Shown here: positions 1-5,309 of the stretch, in pieces
How the letters are laid out: each line of letters starts with the position of its first letter
How positions within the stretch are numbered: the first letter of the stretch is position 1
Assembly (NCBI GenBank): GCA_020697025.1
Contig: JAJFBO010000082.1
Coordinates: 1 to 5,670, forward strand
Reading direction: 5' to 3'
DNA: 5,670 nucleotides
Source of the DNA: Burkholderiales bacterium
GTDB lineage: Bacteria; Pseudomonadota; Gammaproteobacteria; Burkholderiales; UBA11063
Program-made: the position numbers and the translations under genes
The notes under the pieces: generated by a model
What the model was told of the DNA's origin: nothing
Database searches by the model: none
The model's input: only the letters and a program-made list of their open reading frames with translations

Positions 1-76
1 TATCATTTATGCAGCTATTTAGTGCAAAGATACATAACCCATAAAGCACCGCAGCTACTATTTTTAAATTTTTCAT
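1..76 (-). CDS. Probable lipoprotein, N-terminal fragment (runs off the left edge)
   Basis: Reading the minus strand from the ATG at 76 gives 25 codons with no stop before the window ends. The peptide looks like a lipoprotein signal: a Lys-containing n-region (MKNLK), a hydrophobic core (IVAAVLYGLCIFAL) and a lipobox-like L19-N20-S21-C22, so Cys22 would be lipidated by Lgt after cleavage by signal peptidase II. Asn at lipobox -2 is uncommon, so an ordinary secretory signal or a membrane anchor is possible. The residue after Cys is Ile, not Asp, so by the enterobacterial rule it would go to the outer membrane. A GTG directly before the ATG is an alternative start; an in-frame TGA lies two codons further upstream. 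The Shine-Dalgarno is weak (AAAG very close to the start). The mature protein is outside the window, so no function can be given. Confidence 0.5.
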   Translation of the reverse strand, partial: MKNLKIVAAVLYGLCIFALNSCIND

Positions 77-97
77 CACTTTATATCAACACCAAAA

Positions 98-126
98 TTT
101 ACATTAAACTATCAGTTTAAACTCAA
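98..126 (-). promoter_or_regulatory. Possible lipoprotein promoter whose spacer is a perfect palindrome
   Basis: On the minus strand TTGAGT (126-121, 4 of 6 matches to the -35 consensus) is followed by exactly 17 bases and then TGTAAA (103-98, 4 of 6 to the -10 consensus). The 17-base spacer (104-120) is itself a perfect inverted repeat, TTAAACT-ATC-AGTTTAA in plus-strand reading. This would suit a dimeric repressor or activator binding between the two RNA polymerase contacts. The implied leader before the ATG at 76 is only about 15 bases. Both hexamers are weak, and a TATAAT on the minus strand at 142-147 is a competing -10, so this is tentative. Confidence 0.3.
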
Positions 127-258
127 GAAAGCTATTTTTTAATTATAAAATTTTTATTATGAAAATAAATTTCTTTTTGTTTAGTTTAATGAGTATATAT
201 TTTTATAAAAGGCGTTTAAAAATAGATAAATGAAAATAACCTTTACAAATCGGCTTTC

Positions 259-410
259 TGCCACTTGCATAAAGTAAAATTTATTTAGCTACTTTTTACC
301 TGCTTTAACTGCCATGCCACTTGGATAACTGTAAGTGCCAATTATATTTTATATAACCTTACTTATTTACAATATAATAACACACCCATATTGAAAAGTA
401 AAATTTATTT
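259..410. repeat. Short duplicated motifs in the intergenic region
   Basis: TGCCACTTG occurs at 259-267 and again at 315-323; extended to 14 bases (TGCCACTTGCATAA against TGCCACTTGGATAA) the copies differ at one base. AAAGTAAAATTTATTT occurs at 271-286 and again, identical over 16 bases, at 395-410. At 259-286 the two motifs sit side by side; further right they are separated. An inverted variant, AAGTGCCA (333-340), can pair with 315-322 except for one C-C mismatch. This looks like local duplication followed by decay, or an intergenic repeat family. AT-richness makes the A/T motif partly a chance match. Confidence 0.4.
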
Positions 411-416
411 TTCAAT
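390..416. repeat. 27-base AT-rich palindrome
   Basis: The stretch ATTGAAAAGTAAA-A-TTTATTTTTCAAT is an inverted repeat with 13-base arms around a single central base. Only one pair breaks it (G398 against T408, a G-T wobble if the plus strand is transcribed). It lies 55 bases past the tadA stop on the transcribed strand. It could act as a weak terminator, a processing or stability stem, or a binding site for a dimeric protein. Low GC makes a strong RNA stem unlikely, and no clear T-run follows it on the minus strand. Confidence 0.4.
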
Positions 417-470
417 GCTTAACTGTCATTACACCACCAAAAACTGATAGATCCTGTAAAGCTAATATAT

Positions 471-1181
471 CTAGCGTTTTGATTGAAGAAAGTTACGTAA
501 AGCTTTTGAATATTTTACGGAATCAATAGGACCATATACCTGGGTATGATGATTTACAGCTTTATTGTCAAATACCTGATACTGACTTACTACTGCACCC
601 GTTTTAGACTCCAGCGCACCAAAAATCACCCGTTTAATCCGGCTGTTAATAATTGCCCCACTGCACATTAAGCACGGCTCAATCGTTACATACAAATCAC
701 ATCCAGATAAATAAGCACTATTTAAATACCTTGATGCATTAGTTATCGCACATATCTCAGCATGCATACCAGGCAAATTGGTTGTTTTGCTAAAATTATA
801 TCCGCAGCCAATTACCTTTTCATCTTTAACTATAACAACACCTACCGGAATTTCATTTTGTTTGCCTGCAAGCTCTGCCTGCTCATATGCCAAATCAAGA
901 TACCGTTTTATACTAGTTGTTTTAAGAGGTGCATAACAAGGTAATATTTTCTTATATAACTGCCTGAGGTGCTTTTCCCGGGCTATATCCAGGCTATTTA
1001 ATGGTAAATTAGATACTATACAATATAAATCATATAGTACTTTATAACTACTTGAAGGATATATATCGCGAAGCCAGGCAAATACTTTTAAATAATCATA
1101 TTGCATTAGATCACTTAGCGATTCAATAGTGAAATCTTTTAATTTTTCCTGCAAATAAAACGGTATATTTTGTTTAATCAA
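471..1181 (-). CDS. tadA: tRNA adenosine(34) deaminase TadA with an N-terminal TfoX_C-like domain
   Basis: This 236-residue protein should deaminate A34 of tRNA-Arg(ACG) to inosine in the cytoplasm, letting it read CGU, CGC and CGA. The deaminase domain covers about residues 88-234. It has the HAE zinc/proton-shuttle motif (H140, A141, E142) and PCLMC (C170, C173 as the other zinc ligands), followed by the TadA-typical RVIFGA and SKTGAV segments. Standard bacterial TadA is about 150-170 residues. Here about 80 extra residues at the front resemble the helical C-terminal domain of TfoX/Sxy (pattern around residues 18-75: SLSDL, FAWLRDIYP, YKVLYDLYCIVSNLPLNSL). The start is TTG at 1181, directly preceded by an in-frame TAA and by TAGG six bases upstream. 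The next in-frame ATG, codon 26, would cut into the extra domain. The gene begins 7 bases after the carbonic-anhydrase stop, so it is probably cotranscribed and perhaps translationally coupled. TadA identity is firm; the TfoX_C call rests on remembered family patterns. Confidence 0.93.
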   Translation of the reverse strand: MIKQNIPFYLQEKLKDFTIESLSDLMQYDYLKVFAWLRDIYPSSSYKVLYDLYCIVSNLPLNSLDIAREKHLRQLYKKILPCYAPLKTTSIKRYLDLAYEQAELAGKQNEIPVGVVIVKDEKVIGCGYNFSKTTNLPGMHAEICAITNASRYLNSAYLSGCDLYVTIEPCLMCSGAIINSRIKRVIFGALESKTGAVVSQYQVFDNKAVNHHTQVYGPIDSVKYSKALRNFLQSKR

Positions 1182-1188
1182 TTAGAAC

Positions 1189-1731
1189 CTACGGGTTATA
1201 ACTAGCGACTAAATGTCCATTTTTAACCCGGACATAATGTTCTGCCGAATATTGAATAAACTGTATCTCTTCTGCAGTTAATGGACGAATTTTTTTTAAC
1301 GGGTTACCAAAATATAGATAACCAGACTCAAGACGTTTATTTGACGGGACGAGACTCCCGGCACCAATTAGTATATTTGGTTCAATAATACAATTATCTA
1401 ATAACGTTGAACCCATTCCAACTAATACATTATCCATAACAGTACAAGCATGTAAACAGCAATTATGTCCAACTGTTACATTATTACCAATAGTTAAGGG
1501 AGATTCCCGGGAAATACCCGGACTATAATGCGTTACATGTAGCATAGTTAAATCCTGAATATTGGTATTGTCGCCAATCTCGATACTGCTAACGTCACCA
1601 CGAATTACACTATTACACCAAATAGAAGTATCTTTGCCTATTTTTACCCGGCCAATTACTACACTGCTTGTATCAATATAACAATTTTCACCAATTTGAG
1701 GAGTAAACCCCTGATAACTTCGCACTTGCAT
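1189..1731 (-). CDS. yrdA: Gamma-carbonic anhydrase-like left-handed beta-helix protein (YrdA family)
   Basis: This 180-residue cytoplasmic protein has the hexapeptide-repeat pattern of a left-handed beta-helix, expected to form a trimer with zinc at the subunit interfaces. The three zinc-ligand histidines of the gamma class are visible as H65 (MLHVTH), H89 (VGHN) and H94 (CLHAC). R44 and D46 (IRGD) and Q59-D60 (NIQD) match conserved active-site or interface positions. The C-terminal part (NKRLESGYLYFGNP, RPLTAEE, YSAEHYV) closely follows E. coli YrdA, and the length fits. Many YrdA-type proteins show little or no measured carbonic anhydrase activity, so CO2 hydration is likely but not certain. 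I chose the ATG at 1731 because AAGGG (1742-1746) sits 10 bases upstream and family homology begins at MQVRSYQ. A 20-codon extension to 1791 would overlap the preceding gene and has no family match. Five bases separate it from the fusion gene. Confidence 0.9.
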   Translation of the reverse strand: MQVRSYQGFTPQIGENCYIDTSSVVIGRVKIGKDTSIWCNSVIRGDVSSIEIGDNTNIQDLTMLHVTHYSPGISRESPLTIGNNVTVGHNCCLHACTVMDNVLVGMGSTLLDNCIIEPNILIGAGSLVPSNKRLESGYLYFGNPLKKIRPLTAEEIQFIQYSAEHYVRVKNGHLVASYNP

Positions 1732-1736
1732 AATAT

Positions 1737-4700
1737 TTATACCCTTGTTAATAGCGCAGCAGCAGAAGTAAACCCACCGCCAAAAGCACATAATGCTATT
1801 ATATTCCCGGAATTTTGTTTAAGTAATGTTTCGCTCAAAGCAATAGGAATAGTGCAGGAAGAGGTATTAGCATAATGTTCAATGTTACTATATACCGCGC
1901 CTTCAGGAATTCCTAAATGACTTCCAACTGCATTTAAAATACGTTGATTTGCCTGATGCGGTACTACTAAATCTAACTGTTCTAAGTTTACCCCGCCTTG
2001 GGTACAACATTTACGTAAAACCCAAGCCATATTTTTAACTGCTAATGTAAATAATTTTTTACCTTGCATTTGTATCCCGCCTGAAATATCAGTCGGAATA
2101 TTTAAAACACTACCATCTTCAGCGATAGCTGATATAAATACTTCATCCAAAGTTGCATCCGCTTTATCCAAATGATTATTTCCGTATAAGATTGTAGCAC
2201 TTGCTGCATCAGCAAATAAAAAAGCAGTTTCAAAATCCGTATTTTTTGTTCGCACAGACATATTTTCAGCAGTAATAACCAGTACCCGGGCATCAGGCCT
2301 GGTTTGCAAATAATCTTTTGCATTTTGCAAGGCATAGATATACCCGCTGCAAGCAGCATTAATATCATATCCTGCAATTCTTTGTTCACCGTAACTTGCA
2401 TAAAGTTTTTGCATAATTAAACATGCCATTGATGGCGATTGATATTTTTCCGGAGTTGTTGTTGCACAAATAATCAGGTCAATGTCACCAAGTGTAATAT
2501 TTTTTTCTTCGAAAATCTTTTTAACTGCTTCAACTGCTATATCTATAACAGACTCATTTTCTGCTAGGTGGAAGCGTTGTTTTATTCCCGTTCGCCTAAC
2601 AATATCTTCTGTTGTATAGTCAGGAAAATTAAGTAAAATTTCATTATTTTCAACTAAGCGTGAGCCAGTTTTAAAAGTTGGATTAGATAAACCAACTTTA
2701 TGTACTCCAACTGAAACTTCTGATTTTACTGTATTTATCGTTACCTTACGTTTTAAAGTCGGAGTTTTTTTAGTATATTGTTTTGCTCTTGATATCCCTT
2801 GTGGCAGCCTAATTTTTAGGAGAGGTGCGCCAACTACAGCACGTTCTGATTCGCTAACATATATTTCTTCAACAATCCCGGCACAAGGAGATAATATTTC
2901 TCCAGCAGATTTACTTGCCTCAATATCTACTAAAACATCACTATTTTTTATCTGCGAACCAATACCTACATATAATTTATTAACTAAAACGCTTTCATCT
3001 GATGGACTGGCCCCTATAACATTAACCATATATACATCTTCTTCATGGGCGGCTTCCTCTTCCCATATTAAAGATAAATCCAGTATTTGTGCTGCAGCTG
3101 CCAATATTTTTTCATATGAAGGTAATACTTCTAATTGGTTAGCAAAATTACATGGCGTATACGTATCCGGCCTGGTTATTCTACGTACTTTAAAAGGTAC
3201 AGTTATATATTCAGCAACTGCAGCAATTATTTCACCGCCCAGGCCACAAGTATGATTATCTTCATGGGTTACAATAAGATTTCTGGTTTTTTGCACAGAT
3301 ATTAAAATAGTGTCCAAATCATATGGTTTTATGGTTCGTAAATCAATAATTTCTGACTCAATTCCCACTTTATCTAAAGTATCTGCTGCCTGAATACATA
3401 ATTCAACAGTATTCCCCCAGCCTACTAAAGTAATATCGCCTCCGGAGCGGACAATCCTGGCCCGGCCGATCGGTACTAAATGCCTGTTAATATCTCTTGA
3501 AGTTGTATCGCTAATTGATGCATTATTCAGAAGCTTTTTAGGGTATAAGAAAATACTTGGGCGACCTGACCTGAAGGCAGCATTTAGCATTCCAGCAGCA
3601 TCTGCTGCATTTGATGGCACATACACATCTAGCCCGGGTATATGGGCATATGTTGCTTCATTAGTTTGTGAATGAAATGGACCTAATCCGGGACGATAAG
3701 CGCCACTTGCAGCGAAAACTATTACAGGAGCCTGCCAGGCCCCGGCAGTGCGCCAGTACATAGTAGCTAATTCACTAAATATTTGATTATATGCAATTGG
3801 CATAAAATCAGCAAATTGTATAAAAGCAACCGGTAATTTACCAGCAAGAGCCATACCACAAGCCAGTCCCACAATTGTAGACTCGCTAAGAGCGCTATTT
3901 TTTACTCGTGAACCATATTTAGTAGATAATCCACGGGTAATGCCAAATACATCGCCTTTACCATCTTCAATATCTTCACCCAATAAACATACATTTGGAT
4001 TACTTGCTAAATGATAATCAAATACTGCCCGCATTGCTTCCAACATTGTATAACGTTGATCTGCAATAGTAAAATCACCTCGGTATTCAGAAGCATCGGG
4101 CATCAATTCCCTGATTAAGGGTCTTTCAGCATCAAATATAGCGGCAGGTTCGCCATCTAGTCTGGCTAAATCAACTGCCCGACGGACAAATTTAATAGAT
4201 TCATTTTTTGCTTTTTCAATTACATCAGCATTAAAACCGTTTTTTTGTAAAAAGATATATGCAGTATTTAATGGATCATTTTGGTCAAACTTTGTAAATT
4301 CGTCACTGCTTCGGTAAAGTTTATGATCATCAGCGTTAGAGTGATTATCTAATCTATCAACATTAAAAACAATAATGTGGGATTTTCTATCATCGCGTAT
4401 AGTCTGTACAATTTTTTCTAAGTCAGAGGTTTGATCGAATGGATGAGTTCCATCCAGATAAGTAATAGGTATATCATAAAATAATTTAGCGTTTTTATTC
4501 TTTGGCAATGAAAAAAAAGTCTTCTCATTAGTTCTAGTCGAAATAGCCAGCTCATTATTATGAATAAAAAATAATATGGGTAGATGTGACCGGCATGCCT
4601 CAGCAATTGCTTCTAATACTTCGCCTTGTTGGGAAGTTCCATCGCCAATAGCACAATATACTATTGGCTTGTCCGGGCTATCTTTAATTACATGAGCAAT

Positions 4701-5072
4701 TCCAGCAGCCTGTAAAGCATTATTACCTACTGGTCCAACAATACTTAAGATATTTAATTCGGGAGCGCTCATGTGTGAGACCATTTGACGTCCGTGAGAA
4801 TGCGATTTTTCTTTCGCTAGTGCGCTGTAAAAAAACATTTCATTTGAAACTCCTCGAGCAAGCATAAGCGCTTTATCTCTGTAATGGCAATGCAAATAAT
4901 CTGTTTTTAATAAATAGGGAGCAAGTATTACACTTCCTTCATGGCCTTTACTTGAGGCTAAAAAATTTGCCTCACCACTATTTACCAGTTCAGACTCAAC
5001 TATATCTGATTCCCGGGAAGCTACCATATATCTGTAAAGTTCAAGATACTTATCCATATTCAAGGTTTTCAT
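1737..5072 (-). CDS. Four-module fusion: 2-oxoacid dehydrogenase E1-alpha/E1-beta, lipoyl domain, beta-ketoacyl-ACP synthase III
   Basis: This 1111-residue soluble protein holds four modules in one frame. Residues about 5-300 are E1-alpha-like: YRD (64-66), HGRQM (93-97) and the thiamine-diphosphate motif GDG (143-145) to NN (172-173). Residues about 335-665 are E1-beta: GED with the cofactor-activating Glu366, LSES (395-398), FADF, HSQT (467-470) and DLRTIKP. After an acidic linker, about 680-758 is a lipoyl domain with K721 in EASKS. About 786-1111 is a full FabH-like ketosynthase with C908, H1039 and N1069, spaced as in E. coli FabH (112/244/274), ending FGGGF. I infer decarboxylation of a 2-oxoacid, acyl transfer to the lipoyl arm, then condensation with malonyl-ACP to begin a fatty acid or similar chain. 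No E2 acyltransferase or E3 domain is present, so E3 would act in trans. The start at 5072 has AAAGGA 9 bases upstream; an ATG five codons later has none. The substrate (pyruvate, branched-chain or other) cannot be read. Domain identity is firm; the joint reaction is inference. Confidence 0.93.
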   Translation of the reverse strand: MKTLNMDKYLELYRYMVASRESDIVESELVNSGEANFLASSKGHEGSVILAPYLLKTDYLHCHYRDKALMLARGVSNEMFFYSALAKEKSHSHGRQMVSHMSAPELNILSIVGPVGNNALQAAGIAHVIKDSPDKPIVYCAIGDGTSQQGEVLEAIAEACRSHLPILFFIHNNELAISTRTNEKTFFSLPKNKNAKLFYDIPITYLDGTHPFDQTSDLEKIVQTIRDDRKSHIIVFNVDRLDNHSNADDHKLYRSSDEFTKFDQNDPLNTAYIFLQKNGFNADVIEKAKNESIKFVRRAVDLARLDGEPAAIFDAERPLIRELMPDASEYRGDFTIADQRYTMLEAMRAVFDYHLASNPNVCLLGEDIEDGKGDVFGITRGLSTKYGSRVKNSALSESTIVGLACGMALAGKLPVAFIQFADFMPIAYNQIFSELATMYWRTAGAWQAPVIVFAASGAYRPGLGPFHSQTNEATYAHIPGLDVYVPSNAADAAGMLNAAFRSGRPSIFLYPKKLLNNASISDTTSRDINRHLVPIGRARIVRSGGDITLVGWGNTVELCIQAADTLDKVGIESEIIDLRTIKPYDLDTILISVQKTRNLIVTHEDNHTCGLGGEIIAAVAEYITVPFKVRRITRPDTYTPCNFANQLEVLPSYEKILAAAAQILDLSLIWEEEAAHEEDVYMVNVIGASPSDESVLVNKLYVGIGSQIKNSDVLVDIEASKSAGEILSPCAGIVEEIYVSESERAVVGAPLLKIRLPQGISRAKQYTKKTPTLKRKVTINTVKSEVSVGVHKVGLSNPTFKTGSRLVENNEILLNFPDYTTEDIVRRTGIKQRFHLAENESVIDIAVEAVKKIFEEKNITLGDIDLIICATTTPEKYQSPSMACLIMQKLYASYGEQRIAGYDINAACSGYIYALQNAKDYLQTRPDARVLVITAENMSVRTKNTDFETAFLFADAASATILYGNNHLDKADATLDEVFISAIAEDGSVLNIPTDISGGIQMQGKKLFTLAVKNMAWVLRKCCTQGGVNLEQLDLVVPHQANQRILNAVGSHLGIPEGAVYSNIEHYANTSSCTIPIALSETLLKQNSGNIIALCAFGGGFTSAAALLTRV

Positions 5073-5081
5073 CCCGTATAA

Positions 5082-5087
5082 TCCTTT
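5082..5087 (-). promoter_or_regulatory. Ribosome binding site of the fusion gene
   Basis: AAAGGA on the minus strand ends 9 bases before the ATG at 5072. It supports that start over the in-frame ATG at 5057, which has no comparable sequence in front of it. Confidence 0.7.
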
Positions 5088-5113
5088 AAGTTTTAAATAC
5101 TCTTTTGCCGAAG

Positions 5114-5144
5114 ATTATACCATATAATGTATACGTTCGTACAA
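5114..5144 (-). promoter_or_regulatory. Extended -10 promoter of the fusion-yrdA-tadA operon
   Basis: On the minus strand TGGTATAAT (5122-5114) is a perfect TATAAT with the TGn extension. A weaker -35, TTGTAC (5144-5139), lies 19 bases upstream; the long spacer is tolerable with an extended -10. Transcription would start near 5107, giving a leader of about 35 bases. An imperfect inverted repeat (plus strand TATACG-TT-CGTACA, 5130-5143) overlaps the -35 and could be an operator, although it is short. No second promoter is evident between the three operon genes, whose gaps are 5 and 7 bases. Confidence 0.6.
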
Positions 5145-5263
5145 ATTGGAAATAGTAAAGAAGTAGCACTTAATTGTGTCATATTAGATTAACCAAGTTA
5201 AGCAGTATCATGCTGCCCAGGTTTTAAATCATCTGAGTATATTTCCTATCAGGCTTTTATTTA

Positions 5264-5272
5264 TGTTAAAAT
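5264..5272 (+). promoter_or_regulatory. Possible extended -10 promoter of gspG
   Basis: TGTTAAAAT matches the extended -10 pattern TGn-TAtAAT at all but one base. Transcription would start near 5279, about 31 bases before the gspG ATG. I see no good -35 (best is TTTCCT at 5242-5247, 19 bases upstream). AATTGTGTC at 5270-5278 also occurs at 5172-5180, a possible but unproven regulatory repeat. Confidence 0.4.
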
Positions 5273-5309
5273 TGTGTCTGTCAAGATTTTTTAAAGGAGT
5301 ATATTAATT

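Larger units (their letters stand above)
77..470. other. AT-rich intergenic region without a convincing gene
   Basis: This 394-base gap lies between the TadA stop and the lipoprotein start, both on the minus strand. I looked in both directions for coding sequence. The only open stretches are a 29-codon frame (181-270) and an 8-codon frame (288-314), both minus; neither has a proper ribosome binding site or recognisable content. The region holds a 7-3-7 palindrome (104-120), a longer AT-rich palindrome (390-416), duplicated motifs between 259 and 410, and a possible lipoprotein promoter. I see no GC-rich hairpin plus T-run after tadA, so no standard intrinsic terminator can be named. Confidence 0.6.

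Noticed and set aside
181..270. 29-codon minus-strand frame starting at ATG 270 with a hydrophobic stretch
   Set aside because: No ribosome binding site, very AT-rich, no recognisable family; its start lies in a duplicated non-coding motif.
288..314. Eight-codon minus-strand frame ATG...TAG (MAVKAGKK)
   Set aside because: No ribosome binding site and too short to separate from chance; could be a leader peptide, but no regulated gene follows closely.
315..340. Hairpin TGCCACTT / AAGTGCCA as a terminator
   Set aside because: One mismatch in an 8-base stem, a 10-base loop and no T-run on either strand.
1732..1791. Longer N-terminus for the carbonic-anhydrase-like protein (20 extra codons starting MCFWRW)
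   Set aside because: It lies inside the 3' end of the fusion gene, matches no family sequence, and the ATG at 1731 has its own AAGGG site.
2102..2401. 99-codon minus-strand frame inside the ketosynthase region
   Set aside because: Out-of-frame shadow of the fusion gene; the main frame carries all catalytic motifs.
2799..3035. Biotin carrier instead of lipoyl domain
   Set aside because: The motif is EASKS without the Met residues flanking biotin Lys, and the E1 partner in the same chain calls for lipoyl.
5202..5216. Small GCAG...CTGC hairpin between the divergent promoters
   Set aside because: Four-base stem only; expected by chance.
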